Below are positions 15,904 through 25,465 of a DNA stretch of 64,000 bases, one piece after another (position 1 is the first letter of the stretch; the number at the start of each line of letters is the position of its first letter). The notes beneath the pieces are model-generated. The model was given only the letters and a program-made list of their open reading frames with translations. It did no database searches and was not told where the DNA came from. The position numbers were made by a program, and so were the translations under genes. This DNA is from Brevibacillus brevis. GTDB lineage: Bacteria; Bacillota; Bacilli; Brevibacillales; Brevibacillaceae. Location: contig NZ_CP134050.1 of assembly GCF_031583145.1 (NCBI RefSeq), positions 1,133,501-1,197,500 on the forward strand. The letters run 5' to 3'.

Positions 15904-17034
15904 GTGGGATCGGTGAAGATTGAGCATTTGCACAAACAATTTAACGGAAACACCGCTTTGGAAGATGTCAATCTGGAGATTCGGGAGGGCGAGTTCTTCG
16001 CCCTCCTGGGTCCATCCGGTTGCGGGAAAACGACGACGATGCGCTGCGTCGCCGGTTTCGAGACGCCGACATCGGGCAGCATCTACATCGGAGACCGAAA
16101 CGTCAACCAGATCCCGGCCAATCAGCGCAATTGCGGGATGGTATTCCAAAGCTACGCGCTCTTTCCGCATCTCAACGTGTTTGAGAATGTGGCGTACAGC
16201 CTGAATATCCGCCGCTTTTACGAAGGCGGCTTCGGCGCCAAGCTGTCCACGCTGGCCCACCTGTTGAACAGAAGGCTCGGCAAAGTGGATCGCAGCATCG
16301 AACAAAAAGTCCGGGACGCGCTCGATTTCGTGGAACTGGGGCAAATGGCGGACCGTCTGCCGGGACAGCTGTCCGGCGGCCAGCAGCAGCGCGTGGCGCT
16401 GGCCCGCGCACTCGTGATGGAGCCGGCCGTCCTGCTGATGGATGAGCCGCTGTCCAACCTGGATAAAAAGCTGCGCAACGTGATGCGCGTCACGATCCGC
16501 CAGATCCAGCAGAAAGTGGGAATCACGACGATTTTCGTGACGCACGACCAGGAAGAAGCGATGAGCATGGCCGACCGCGTCGCCGTCATGCACGGCGGAC
16601 GTCTGGTGCAGGTCGATACGCCGACGGCTTTGTACAGCAATCCGGTCAACAAGTTCGTAGCGGATTTCGTAGGGTCTTCCAACATTTTGAATGGAACCGT
16701 CAAAGGTGTGAATGAAGCGGGAGAGACGGTGATCCAGATCGGCGAAAACAGGCAGCTGCGCTCCACGTATCCGACGAGCAAGAAAGACGTGGAGGTCATC
16801 ATCCGGCCGGAAAGCATTCGCCTGTTTACCGCAGATCAAGCAGTAAGCGAGGAGAACACCCTGGATGGAACGATTGAACTATCCACTTATTTGGGCCCGA
16901 CGATCCGATACGACGTCAAGGTGGGCGAGCTAAGCTTTGAGGTTGATACGGTGTTTGAAGCGGGCAGTCCAATCTTGCCATCGGGAACAGCGGTGAAGCT
17001 GCAAATCGATCCGAATCGCGTGGTGGCTTTATGA
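15904..17034 (+). CDS. ABC importer ATPase (PotA/FbpC type)
   Basis: 376 residues: Walker A GPSGCGKTT, Q-loop GMVFQSYALFP, signature LSGGQQQR, Walker B VLLMDEP, switch THD, and a C-terminal TOBE domain (about 290-376). The helical region between Q-loop and signature has about 20 extra residues (near 103-125, RFYEGGFGAKLSTLAHLLNR) compared with typical members. It is the motor of the importer. GTG 15904 is used. The stop overlaps the start of the permease gene by four bases. Confidence 0.92.
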   Translation: MGSVKIEHLHKQFNGNTALEDVNLEIREGEFFALLGPSGCGKTTTMRCVAGFETPTSGSIYIGDRNVNQIPANQRNCGMVFQSYALFPHLNVFENVAYSLNIRRFYEGGFGAKLSTLAHLLNRRLGKVDRSIEQKVRDALDFVELGQMADRLPGQLSGGQQQRVALARALVMEPAVLLMDEPLSNLDKKLRNVMRVTIRQIQQKVGITTIFVTHDQEEAMSMADRVAVMHGGRLVQVDTPTALYSNPVNKFVADFVGSSNILNGTVKGVNEAGETVIQIGENRQLRSTYPTSKKDVEVIIRPESIRLFTADQAVSEENTLDGTIELSTYLGPTIRYDVKVGELSFEVDTVFEAGSPILPSGTAVKLQIDPNRVVAL

Positions 17035-18740
17035 TGAAACGGTTCACCTCCAAGCTCAATGGATTATCCGTTCTCAAGTGGCTCATTTATCTCTTTTTCT
17101 TTGTCTTCCTGCTCGTCCCGCTCTTTTCGATTTTGCTCGTCAGCTTTACGGGACAGCCGGTCAATATTTTCGGCAGCTTTACCAGCCAGAAAATATTGGC
17201 TTCCACGATCAAGAAGCTGTCCAATCTGTCGGTTGAAGCGTACACGTCGATCTTTCAGGAAGGAAACAGCTATTTTGCCGCGTTGATCAACAGCTTGAAG
17301 CTCGGGACGGGGGTAGCTGTCCTGGTTACGCTGGTGGTGCTGCCGATCGCGTATGCCTTCGCTCGGACGAAGATGCCTTTCAAGTCTTTTTTTGCGGCTC
17401 TGTGCACGATTCCGCTGATCATGCCGACCTTCATCTCCTCCCATGCCTTTGTCCTGATGTTCGGGAAAACCGGCTGGGTGACGCAACTCTACCACAGCTT
17501 TGGGGGCGAAGGGGTGATTTTCGACGTGCAGTCCATGCTCGGAATCGTCCTGGTGCAAGTGTTTTTCTTCTTCCCCTACGCCTTGTGGCCGATGGTGGCT
17601 GCGTTCAAGATTTGCGATGTCACTCTGGAGGAAGCCTCGCAAAATCTGGGAGCGCGCAGCTGGTACACGTTTTTGCGCGTGACGCTGCCGCTGGCGGTAC
17701 CGGGTATCGTCTCCAGCATGCTGCTGATCTTCACCGTCAGCTTTTCCGATTTCGGGACGCCGATCATTTTGGCTCCGAAAGATCTGAATCTGATCGTCGT
17801 GGAGTCGTACCGCGAAATCGCCGGATTTTTCAACTGGGCCGGTTCTGCGGTGCTGACCGTGATCATGCTGCTCGTCGCGGCCTTCTTCTTCTGGCTGCAG
17901 CGGCTGGTGATCAAGGGCAGGGAGTACGGCACCATTTCCGGAAAGCCGACCAAGCAAAAGCTGAACGACCACAAAGGGACGATCACGGGACTGACCATCT
18001 ACACGTTTTTGATCATGCTCGTACCGATCCTGGCGCTCGCTTCGATCTTTCTGTCCTCGATCTCTACCACATGGGGACACCACGCGCTGCCGGACGGCTA
18101 TACGTTGAACCATTACAAGACGATTTTCAGCACGTCGGGTAAAAACATCTGGAACAGCATGCTGCTGGCAGCCGGGACGCTGGTGCTGAGCGTCGTCATC
18201 TCGACCTTCGTTTCGTATTTCGTCGTGCGTAGAGGCTCGGGCGGACTCGACTTCGTCTCGTCCATCCCGTTGATCGTACCCGGCATCGCGCTGGGGATCG
18301 CACTGATCCAGACCTTCAATACAGCGCCGATCCATCTGACAGGTACGGCCCTTTTGCTCATCATCGCCTATACCATTCGGCGGATGCCGTACATGATCCG
18401 CTCGACGATGAGCTCGATGATGGCGATCCGCAAAGACATCGAGGAAGCGGCAGTCAGCCTCGGAGCCTCTTCCCTGATCGCCGCGCTCACCGTCATTGGA
18501 CCGCTGATGCTGCCGGGGATCGCGGCGGGAGCCATTCTGGTCTTCGTCACGGTCATCAAGGAGACCAGCATTTCGATTCTGTTGGCCCCGACCGATTGGG
18601 CGCCGATGAGCCTGGCGGTTTTCCAAAACCTGCTGCGCGGTGAATATTATACAGCGTGCGCGATGGCGATCCTGATTATCGCGATCGTCATCATTCTCCA
18701 GGCGCTGGCGAAGAAGATCACGAAAGACCAGCTCTATTGA
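17031..18740 (+). CDS. ABC importer fused permease (two BPD_transp_1 domains)
   Basis: 569 residues with about twelve membrane helices. Two permease units are fused head to tail, each with its EAA loop for ATPase contact: EEASQNLGARSWYTFLRVTL in the first half and EEAAVSLGASSLIAALTVIG in the second. Such fused permeases serve the Fe3+/phosphonate-type importers. The start overlaps the ATPase stop, implying coupled translation. No partner permease is needed. Confidence 0.92.
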   Translation: MMKRFTSKLNGLSVLKWLIYLFFFVFLLVPLFSILLVSFTGQPVNIFGSFTSQKILASTIKKLSNLSVEAYTSIFQEGNSYFAALINSLKLGTGVAVLVTLVVLPIAYAFARTKMPFKSFFAALCTIPLIMPTFISSHAFVLMFGKTGWVTQLYHSFGGEGVIFDVQSMLGIVLVQVFFFFPYALWPMVAAFKICDVTLEEASQNLGARSWYTFLRVTLPLAVPGIVSSMLLIFTVSFSDFGTPIILAPKDLNLIVVESYREIAGFFNWAGSAVLTVIMLLVAAFFFWLQRLVIKGREYGTISGKPTKQKLNDHKGTITGLTIYTFLIMLVPILALASIFLSSISTTWGHHALPDGYTLNHYKTIFSTSGKNIWNSMLLAAGTLVLSVVISTFVSYFVVRRGSGGLDFVSSIPLIVPGIALGIALIQTFNTAPIHLTGTALLLIIAYTIRRMPYMIRSTMSSMMAIRKDIEEAAVSLGASSLIAALTVIGPLMLPGIAAGAILVFVTVIKETSISILLAPTDWAPMSLAVFQNLLRGEYYTACAMAILIIAIVIILQALAKKITKDQLY

Positions 18741-18773
18741 TGGATGACAGTTTAGGAAGGCAGGAGTGCAGGC

Positions 18774-19544
18774 ATGAAAGGATTCATTTTTGATCTGGAC
18801 GGCACCGTCTACCTGGGCGACCGGTTGATCGACGGAGCTGTCGAAGCGATTCAAACCTTGCGTGAACGGGGTGACAAAGTCGTCTTTCTCTCGAACAAGC
18901 CAATCGCGACCCGTCAGTCGTACGCGCATAAGCTGACAAAGATGGGCATCCCCACCAGCAAAGACGACGTCCTGAACTCTTCATTGATCGTCGCGCGTTA
19001 CTTGCAGAAGGTGTGCAAGGAAGGCGACAAGGTGCTGGTGATCGGGGAAGAGCCGATCCGCGATGAGCTGCGCGAGCACGGCATCGCCATGAGCGACAAT
19101 CCATTGGATGTGCAGTATGTGGTCCTGTCGTGGGACCGTCATTTCACGTACGACAGGCTCAACGACCTGTATCAGGCGGCAATTCGCGGGGCCACCGTGA
19201 TTGCGTCCAACCCGGACCGCACCTGCCCGCTCGAGGACGGACAGATTCCCGATACGGGCGCTCTCATCGGGGCGTTGGAGGGAGCGACGGGCCAGCCGAT
19301 CCAGCTGGTGGTCGGCAAGCCTTCCCCGATCGCGGCGGAGGCGGCCGTCCAGCACCTGGGTCTGGATTATTCCGCGTGCTACATGGTCGGCGATCGGCTG
19401 GAGACCGACATCAAAATGGGCAACGACACAGGAATGAATTCGGTCCTCGTCTTGACCGGGATCAGCACGAGGGAGATGGCGGAAACAAGCGAGCATAGTC
19501 CACGCTATATTTTGAATAGTATTAAAGAAATCGTGAACCTCTAA
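18774..19544 (+). CDS. HAD-superfamily subfamily IIA phosphatase (NagD/AraL-like)
   Basis: 256 residues. HAD motifs: DLDGTVY (nucleophile D7 and D9), SNKP, VGKPSP with the motif III Lys, and MVGDRLETDI. The C2-type cap between about 80 and 175 marks subfamily IIA, which includes sugar-phosphate, phosphoglycolate and glycerol-3-phosphate phosphatases. It starts 33 bases after the permease and probably belongs to the same transcript, so dephosphorylation of an imported glycerol-phosphate or related ester is a reasonable guess. Confidence 0.85.
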   Translation: MKGFIFDLDGTVYLGDRLIDGAVEAIQTLRERGDKVVFLSNKPIATRQSYAHKLTKMGIPTSKDDVLNSSLIVARYLQKVCKEGDKVLVIGEEPIRDELREHGIAMSDNPLDVQYVVLSWDRHFTYDRLNDLYQAAIRGATVIASNPDRTCPLEDGQIPDTGALIGALEGATGQPIQLVVGKPSPIAAEAAVQHLGLDYSACYMVGDRLETDIKMGNDTGMNSVLVLTGISTREMAETSEHSPRYILNSIKEIVNL

Positions 19545-19554
19545 AGCAGCATGG

Positions 19555-19560
19555 TATAAT
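19555..19560 (+). promoter_or_regulatory. Possible -10 element of glpP
   Basis: A perfect TATAAT stands 36 bases before the glpP start; no good -35 is visible at 17 bases, so this may be a weak internal promoter. Confidence 0.4.
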
Positions 19561-19595
19561 AGGGTAATGATTCCAGTTCAATGGAGGTTAACGGA

Positions 19596-20153
19596 ATGTA
19601 CCCGATTGTTGATCTGGTTGAATGCCAGACAATTGCCGCAGTTCAGGATGAGCAGCATTTGGAGATTGCGATCCAGAGCGAGGTCAACATGATTTTCCTG
19701 CTCACCGGTTCCATTTTCAACATCAAGGAACTGGTGGATCGCGTGAAAGCTGCAGGCAAGCACGTATTTCTGCACATGGAGTTCATCGAGGGCATTGCGG
19801 CAGATAAGAGCGGTGTGGCTTACGTCGCCAAAAACATTGCGCCGACAGGGATTATCTCTACGAGAAGCAATCTGATCCGGGTCGCGAAAGAAATGAACCT
19901 GATGGCGATTCAACGCATCTTTCTGATCGATCGCAACGCGGTGATCAAAGGCATCAAAGTGATCGAACAATCGCTGCCCGATGCGGTCGAGGTCATGCCA
20001 GGGGTGATGCCGCGGGTCATCCAGGAGATGACCAATCTGACGCCGCTGCCGATTATAGCGGGCGGATTGATCGACACCAAAAAAGAGATCAACGACGCAT
20101 TAGCCGCCGGAGCGCTCGCCGTCTCCGTCGGTACAACTGAATTATGGTTGTAA
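19596..20153 (+). CDS. glpP: Glycerol-3-phosphate-responsive antiterminator
   Basis: 185 residues of the GlpP family: an (alpha/beta)-barrel-like protein with the family stretches MIFLLTGSIFNI, FLHMEFIEGI and PIIAGGLIDTK (glycine-rich phosphate site). In B. subtilis GlpP with glycerol-3-phosphate binds leader RNA and prevents termination ahead of glpD and other glycerol genes. ATG 19596 is chosen because GGAGGTTAACGG precedes it; an earlier ATG overlaps that site. The glpD leader directly downstream has the expected terminator. Confidence 0.95.
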   Translation: MYPIVDLVECQTIAAVQDEQHLEIAIQSEVNMIFLLTGSIFNIKELVDRVKAAGKHVFLHMEFIEGIAADKSGVAYVAKNIAPTGIISTRSNLIRVAKEMNLMAIQRIFLIDRNAVIKGIKVIEQSLPDAVEVMPGVMPRVIQEMTNLTPLPIIAGGLIDTKKEINDALAAGALAVSVGTTELWL

Positions 20154-20180
20154 TGCCAATCGCATTTTCATAAGGGAAGA

Positions 20181-20256
20181 GAACAGGAGAGCCCCCTTTG
20201 GAGAAGCCGCAGCTTGACGCTATTCAAGTTGCTCTTTTCCATGGGGGTTTTTCTGT
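20181..20256 (+). promoter_or_regulatory. glpD leader terminator with putative GlpP-binding segment
   Basis: The 5' arm GCCCCC...GGAGAAG (20191-20205) can pair with CTTTTCC...GGGGGT (20233-20249), followed by TTTTTC: a terminator in the glpD leader. GAACAGGAGA (20181-20190) immediately precedes it. By analogy with B. subtilis, GlpP plus glycerol-3-phosphate would allow read-through into glpD. Confidence 0.78.
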
Positions 20257-20299
20257 TTGCAAAAAACCAGCTGTAGGCTGGAAGAGAGGGAGAGCGGAG

Positions 20300-22015
20300 A
20301 TGGACTCATACTTTTCGGCACAGAATCGGACTGCTGTCCTCACGGAAATGGCAGAGAAAGAATTGGACCTGCTCGTGATCGGAGGCGGAATCACAGGGGC
20401 GGGAATCGCGCTCGATGCGAGCCTGCGCGGGCTGCGCGTCGGACTCCTGGAAAAGAGCGACTTCGGCTCCGGCACCAGCAGCCGTTCGACCAAGCTGATC
20501 CACGGCGGCTTGCGCTATTTGAAGCAGGGGGATGTCAAACTGGTTCAGGAGGTGGGCCGCGAGCGGGCGATTCTGTACAAAAACGCGCCTCATCTGGTCA
20601 TCGCAGCGCCCATGCTGCTTCCGGTGTACAAGGGGGGCACGTACGGCTATCTGGCCTCTTCGATCGGGTTGTATGTCTATGACTGGCTGGCAGGGGTAGA
20701 GCGCAAGGAACGGCGGAAAATGCTGGGCAAGGAAGAGACGCTTCGACTCGAGCCCTTGCTCAAAAAGGAAGGCTTGAAGGGCGCCGGATATTATTATGAA
20801 TACCGTACGGACGACGCGAGACTCACGCTCGACATCATGAAGACGGCTTGGGCCAAAGGGGCGAGCATCGTCAACTACGCGGAGATGACCGAGTTCCTTT
20901 ACCGCGACGGGCGGGTGGTTGGAGCCAAGGCGACGGATCGCCATACGGGGAAAACGTACGAGATATACGCGAAAAAGATCGTCAATGCCGCCGGACCGTG
21001 GGTGGACGGAATCCGCGAGCTGGACCGTTCGCTCAAGGGAAAACGGCTCTATTTGACCAAAGGCGTGCATCTGGTCGTGGAGAAGGAAAAGCTGCCTGTC
21101 GCGCAGTCGGCTTACTTCGATACGCCGGACGGCCGCATGGTGTTCGTCATTCCTCGTGGAAACATCACGTACGTAGGCACGACGGATACCGGGTATCAGC
21201 TGGACATTGATCAGCCGCGCACGACGAAAGAGGATCGGGACTATCTGCTCCGTGCCGTGAATGCCATGTTCCCCGGGGTGAAGCTGGAAGCAAAAGATGT
21301 CGTCTCGCACTGGGCAGGGCTGCGCCCGCTTATTTACGAGGAAGGCAAAGGACCGTCCGAGCTGTCCCGCAAGGACGAGATCTTTCTCTCGGACTCGGGA
21401 TTGATCACGATCGCGGGCGGAAAACTGACCGGCTTTCGCAAAATGGCCGAAAAAGTGGTGGACCTGGTCGCGGGAGAGCTCTCCAGGGCGCAAGGGAGGC
21501 AATTTGGCCCCTGCCGCACGGACCAGATCGTGGTCAGCGGCGGCGAACGCATGGGGCACACCCATTATGCGGACTGCAAAAGCGAGCTGTTGAAAACGGG
21601 GGCAGCAAAGGGAGTGGATGCAGCCACTGCACAAGAGTGGGTCGACACGTACGGCACGAATGTCTTGCATATCTACGACCGATTGGAGGCTGTCTCTGAG
21701 AAGGGCCAGACGCTGAGCGAGGAGCAGCTTCTCCGCGCGCAGCTGTCGTACGCGATCGAAGAGGAGATGACGGCGACAGCGGTCGATTTCCTGCGCTTGC
21801 GCACGGGCTGGACGTATTTTCAGGTCAAAAAGGCGGAACAAAAGGCAGACGAGGTAATTCGTCTGATGGGTGCGATGCTGGGCTGGAGCGACGCGCAGCG
21901 GGAGAGGGAACGGGCAGCCGTGAACCGGTTGCTGGAGACGATCTATCAGCTTCCGGAAAATGAGGATCAGCTCGCGGGGGACTCTCATCCGCAAACAGCC
22001 CGAAAGGCATTGTAG
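20300..22015 (+). CDS. glpD: Aerobic glycerol-3-phosphate dehydrogenase (FAD)
   Basis: 571 residues. The N-terminal FAD dinucleotide fold reads LVIGGGITGAGIALDA, followed by the family motifs GTSSRSTKLIHGGLRYL and IAGGKLTGFRKMAE, and a C-terminal helical cap (about 400-550). It oxidises glycerol-3-phosphate to dihydroxyacetone phosphate at the membrane, passing electrons to quinone. ATG 20300 fits the usual N-terminus; an earlier TTG would include the leader terminator. Controlled by the preceding GlpP-type leader. Confidence 0.95.
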   Translation: MDSYFSAQNRTAVLTEMAEKELDLLVIGGGITGAGIALDASLRGLRVGLLEKSDFGSGTSSRSTKLIHGGLRYLKQGDVKLVQEVGRERAILYKNAPHLVIAAPMLLPVYKGGTYGYLASSIGLYVYDWLAGVERKERRKMLGKEETLRLEPLLKKEGLKGAGYYYEYRTDDARLTLDIMKTAWAKGASIVNYAEMTEFLYRDGRVVGAKATDRHTGKTYEIYAKKIVNAAGPWVDGIRELDRSLKGKRLYLTKGVHLVVEKEKLPVAQSAYFDTPDGRMVFVIPRGNITYVGTTDTGYQLDIDQPRTTKEDRDYLLRAVNAMFPGVKLEAKDVVSHWAGLRPLIYEEGKGPSELSRKDEIFLSDSGLITIAGGKLTGFRKMAEKVVDLVAGELSRAQGRQFGPCRTDQIVVSGGERMGHTHYADCKSELLKTGAAKGVDAATAQEWVDTYGTNVLHIYDRLEAVSEKGQTLSEEQLLRAQLSYAIEEEMTATAVDFLRLRTGWTYFQVKKAEQKADEVIRLMGAMLGWSDAQRERERAAVNRLLETIYQLPENEDQLAGDSHPQTARKAL

Positions 22016-22096
22016 GCGCCGGCAGAGGCGACTCGGCTTACCCCCGAAGCCAGAGCAGGCACGAGGAAGGAAATCGCTTGGAAGGGGGCGAGGAAC

Positions 22097-23806
22097 ATGA
22101 AGAGGTCAGTCGGTGCGAAATTGTTTGCAGCGTTTGCCTGCATGCTGATCGTGATGGCAGCTCTGGGCTGGATGGGCTGGCGGACGGAAGAGCAAATCAA
22201 CGGCAAGGCCGAGGAGATCAACGGAAGCTGGCTTCCCAAGACGAGCGCCATTTTAAATGTAAAATACGAGACGGAGCATTTCTTTGCGTTGCAGCTTCAG
22301 TACGCCATGACAGACGATTTGAGCAAGAAAAACATCGTCAAGGGAGAAGCCGATCAGACGCTTGAGCGGATTCAGCAGCAATTCGATGCGTACGGCTCGT
22401 ACCCGCAGAGCGAGGAGGAGAAAAAGTACTTTCAATCCCTGAAGGCGTCCTGGTCCAACTATTTGGCATCCTACCAGACGCTCGTGGAGCAGTCGGGGGA
22501 AGTGAAAACGGCCGATTTGCTCCGGGAGGCGGACACGATGTTCCAGGTGACGGAAGGATACCTCGACAATCTCGTTCGCCTGAGCGAGGAAGGAGCGGCC
22601 AAGGCCACTGCTCAGGCCGCACTCCTGCACGAGACAGGGCGGCGGGATACCGTGATCAGCTTGGCAGCAGCTTTGGGGATCAGCCTGGTTCTGTCCGTCG
22701 TGCTGACCCGGCATATCCGGCGGCCGCTGCTAGCAGTTGTAGATACGGTGAAGCTGATCTCCGCAGGCCGGTTAGGGGAAGGAGAGCTCATCGTGAAAAA
22801 CCGGGACGAGATCGGTGAGCTGGCGGGGCACGTCCATGAGATGCGGGGCAAGCTGCGGGAATTTGCCGTGCAGGTCAATGAAACCGCCCGCCACGTCACG
22901 CATTCTTCCGAGCAGGTAAGCGGCCATGCGCAGGAGACGCTATCCGCAAGCAACCAAATCGCGATCGCGATGGAACAAATTTCGGCGGGCTCGCAAGTGA
23001 CGGTCGCAGGTGCCGAGGAGAGCGCCAAAGCCATGGAAGAGATGGCAGTGGGGATCCAGCGCGTGGCAGAATCGACAGCTTCCCTGGCGGAAAGGTCGGT
23101 GCAGGCCGAGCAGGATGCGAGTGGCGGACTGTCGGCGCTGGGGAAAGCGACGGAACAGATGAATGCCATCACCGCTGCCGCGGACGAGTCTGTGACGGCT
23201 ATCCGGCAGCTGGGCGAAAGCTCGCAGTCGATCCAGCAAATCGTCGAGATGATCACGCAGATTGCTTCCCAGACCAATCTGCTGGCGCTCAATGCGGCAA
23301 TCGAGGCAGCGCGGGCAGGAGAGCAGGGCAGAGGCTTCGCAGTCGTGGCGGAAGAAGTACGCGGTCTGGCTGAGCGGTCGGATCACTTTGCGAAGCAGAT
23401 TGCCGACTTGATCCGGCGCGTGCAGGATGAGGCAGAGGAAGCGGCAGCCACGATGCAGAGCATGTCCGGCGACATTCACAGGGGTGCAGCGGTCGTAAAG
23501 GAAGCCGAGACGGCCTTCGAGCAAATTGCGCACGGGATGAGCCTGATCGCGAGCGAGGTGCAGGAGGTGTCCGCGGTCGCGGAGGAAATGTCTGCAAGCG
23601 TCGAGGAGCTGACCGCCACCTTCGCGCAGACGGCCCATGTGGTAAAAGGAGGCGCGGAGCAGACGCACAGGATCGCCGAGGCGACTCAGATCCAGGTGCA
23701 ATCGTGCGAGGAAGTGACGGCTTCGACCCGCTCGCTGGAAAAGCAGGCGGAGAAGCTGAAACGGGTAGTCGGCTGGTTTCAGCTGGAGCCGGGGAAAATG
23801 GAATAG
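22097..23806 (+). CDS. Methyl-accepting chemotaxis protein
   Basis: 569 residues: membrane helix near 8-27, an extracytoplasmic four-helix-bundle sensor (about 30-190), second membrane helix (about 193-212), HAMP (about 213-265) and a long signalling domain whose hairpin tip is [34 protein letters not shown] (read in parts), the CheW/CheA contact. Ligand unknown. Transcribed as a single gene with its own terminator. Confidence 0.93.
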   Translation: MKRSVGAKLFAAFACMLIVMAALGWMGWRTEEQINGKAEEINGSWLPKTSAILNVKYETEHFFALQLQYAMTDDLSKKNIVKGEADQTLERIQQQFDAYGSYPQSEEEKKYFQSLKASWSNYLASYQTLVEQSGEVKTADLLREADTMFQVTEGYLDNLVRLSEEGAAKATAQAALLHETGRRDTVISLAAALGISLVLSVVLTRHIRRPLLAVVDTVKLISAGRLGEGELIVKNRDEIGELAGHVHEMRGKLREFAVQVNETARHVTHSSEQVSGHAQETLSASNQIAIAMEQISAGSQVTVAGAEESAKAMEEMAVGIQRVAESTASLAERSVQAEQDASGGLSALGKATEQMNAITAAADESVTAIRQLGESSQSIQQIVEMITQIASQTNLLALNAAIEAARAGEQGRGFAVVAEEVRGLAERSDHFAKQIADLIRRVQDEAEEAAATMQSMSGDIHRGAAVVKEAETAFEQIAHGMSLIASEVQEVSAVAEEMSASVEELTATFAQTAHVVKGGAEQTHRIAEATQIQVQSCEEVTASTRSLEKQAEKLKRVVGWFQLEPGKME

Positions 23807-23819
23807 AGAGGATCGCAAT

Positions 23820-23852
23820 AAGCCCTCAGATGCTTTGAGGGTTTTTTCTTTT
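23820..23852 (+). terminator. Terminator of the chemotaxis gene
   Basis: AAGCCCTCA and TGAGGGTTT form a stem followed by TTTTTTC, 15 bases after the stop codon. Confidence 0.85.
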
Positions 23853-23976
23853 TTTCGTTCCTGACCCACTGATCCGAGAGACGAAGAAAGGAAAAGATAG
23901 CGTAAGCGAACGAAATCAGCTATAATACTTACAAAAAGTAACTTACTTCACAATCATAAACTGGAGGGTATTCAAC

Positions 23977-24768
23977 ATGATGCCATCTCTTTTCATAGCC
24001 CATGGTTCTCCCATGCTGGCCATCGAGAACAATTCCTACACCCAGGCGCTGAACCAGCTGCCGAATCTGTTGCCGCGCCGTCCACGGGCCATCGTGATGT
24101 TCTCGGCGCACTGGGAGGCGTTTGCACAGGAAGTCGGGACCATGGAGACGTTTCCCACGATCCACGATTTTGGCGGTTTTCCGCGGGAGCTGTACGAGAT
24201 TCAATATCCGGCAAAAGGCGACCGGGAAATCGCTGAAGAGACGGTGTCCCTGCTCCAGGCGGCAGGCGTTCCCGTCAGCTTGAACACCTCGCGCGGGTTG
24301 GACCACGGACATTGGGTCGTGCTGCGCATGATGTACCCGAATGCGGATGTGCCCGTCGTTGCACTTTCCGTAAACCCGAATCTGAAGCCCGAGCAGCAGT
24401 ACGCGATCGGCAAGGCGCTCAGTCCGCTCCGCGCCAAAGATGTGCTGATCATCGGCAGCGGCAGTACCATCCACAATTTTTCTTATCTGGACATGCGGGA
24501 GACGTCCGGCGGTGCGTTTGAATGGTCCCTCGAGTTCGAGGAGTGGCTGAACCGGACACTGACCGCGTGGAACGTCGCAGACCTCGCTGAGTACCGCACG
24601 CTTGCCCCACATGCGGACAAAGCCGTTCCCGTATACGGCAGCGAGCACTTCGTTCCGCTCCTTTACGCGATGGGCGCGGCGGACGATCAACCCGTCGCCA
24701 AACGTCTGCATATGAGCTTCCGCTACGGCAGCCTGAGCCACACGATTTGGCAGTTCGGAGAGGCGTGA
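23977..24768 (+). CDS. DODA-type extradiol ring-cleaving dioxygenase (LigB/YgiD family)
   Basis: 263 residues, close to bacterial 4,5-DOPA dioxygenase/YgiD. Metal and catalytic His positions are in IAHGSPM, FSAHWEA, GLDHGHWVVL and SEHFVPLL. The family opens catechol rings with Fe2+ or Zn2+. GGAGGGTATT precedes the ATG. It is followed about 100 bases later by an AhpD-like gene, but no aromatic pathway is nearby, so the substrate is uncertain. Confidence 0.9.
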   Translation: MMPSLFIAHGSPMLAIENNSYTQALNQLPNLLPRRPRAIVMFSAHWEAFAQEVGTMETFPTIHDFGGFPRELYEIQYPAKGDREIAEETVSLLQAAGVPVSLNTSRGLDHGHWVVLRMMYPNADVPVVALSVNPNLKPEQQYAIGKALSPLRAKDVLIIGSGSTIHNFSYLDMRETSGGAFEWSLEFEEWLNRTLTAWNVADLAEYRTLAPHADKAVPVYGSEHFVPLLYAMGAADDQPVAKRLHMSFRYGSLSHTIWQFGEA

Positions 24769-24877
24769 GCGCTGCCTGCCATCTTTTTTTTCGGAAAGCG
24801 CGCTGTTTTGTCACAAAATAAAAGCGTCTCTCGTCTTGGAGTTGAAATGCCAAATCGAGCCGAAAGGGAAGATGATC

Positions 24878-25324
24878 ATGAAAGCCAGAATCGATTACCG
24901 AAACACCAATCCGCAAGCATACCAAGCCATGCTGCAGCTGGAAAAGCACGTCCAGGAGAGCGGGCTGGACAAAAGCCTGATCGAGCTGATCAAGATTCGC
25001 ACTTCGCAAATCAACGGCTGCGCGTTTTGCCTGGATATGCATACGAAAGACGCCCGCAAGCTGGGTGAGACGGAACAGCGCATCTACTTGCTCAACGCCT
25101 GGCGTGAAGCGACGTTCTACACGGCAGCGGAGCGTGCTGCGCTTGCCCTGACAGAAGCGGTGACCTTGATCTCGACGAGGGGCGTGCCGGAAGAGCTCTA
25201 CGCAGAGGTACGGGAGCATTTCGACGAGCAGCAGTACGTGGCTTTGCTCATGGCGATCAACACGATCAACGCGTGGAACCGCCTCGCCATCTCGATCGGA
25301 ATGACGGCGCCTGCTGTGTTTTAA
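24878..25324 (+). CDS. Carboxymuconolactone decarboxylase-family (AhpD-like) protein
   Basis: 148 residues with the AhpD-type redox motif CAFCLDMHTKDARK (CxxC then His), a helical fold and AERAALALTEAVTLI. Members are alkylhydroperoxidase-like or decarboxylases; the intact CxxC-H supports thiol peroxidase-type chemistry. ATG 24878 gives the best spacing from AAAGGGAAG; ATG 24872 two codons earlier is possible. Probably expressed with the preceding dioxygenase. Confidence 0.88.
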   Translation: MKARIDYRNTNPQAYQAMLQLEKHVQESGLDKSLIELIKIRTSQINGCAFCLDMHTKDARKLGETEQRIYLLNAWREATFYTAAERAALALTEAVTLISTRGVPEELYAEVREHFDEQQYVALLMAINTINAWNRLAISIGMTAPAVF

Positions 25325-25361
25325 GCGGCGGGCTGAATGTCATTTGGCGGTTCGCATAAGG

Positions 25362-25408
25362 AAATGCGGGACGTGGGAGGACTTTTCTCTCGGGTTCCGC
25401 ATTTTTTT
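25362..25408 (+). terminator. Terminator after the AhpD-like gene
   Basis: AAATGCGG and CCGCATTT close a stem followed by a T-run, 38 bases after the stop codon. Confidence 0.8.
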
Positions 25409-25412
25409 GTGC

Positions 25413-25418
25413 TACAAT
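25413..25418 (+). promoter_or_regulatory. Possible -10 element of the esterase leader
   Basis: TACAAT stands just after the preceding terminator and 53 bases before the leader ORF. There is no good -35 at the usual distance, so the call is tentative. Confidence 0.35.
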
Positions 25419-25465
25419 GAAAACAGGGTGAAAACCCGCCAGTTCATATGAGGAGCGTGCGCAGC

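Noticed and set aside
14704..16839. Very long open frame (711 codons) on the minus strand opposite the ABC importer
   Set aside because: It is the antisense shadow of two well-supported genes in GC-rich DNA, shows no domain or ribosome site, and would run through the leader terminator.
17064..18929. 621-codon minus-strand open frame opposite the fused permease
   Set aside because: Composition is the Arg/Asp/Gln-rich pattern of an antisense membrane-protein gene; no start signal or family match.
20306..21994. 562-codon minus-strand open frame opposite glpD
   Set aside because: Antisense shadow; the forward strand encodes a complete GlpD.
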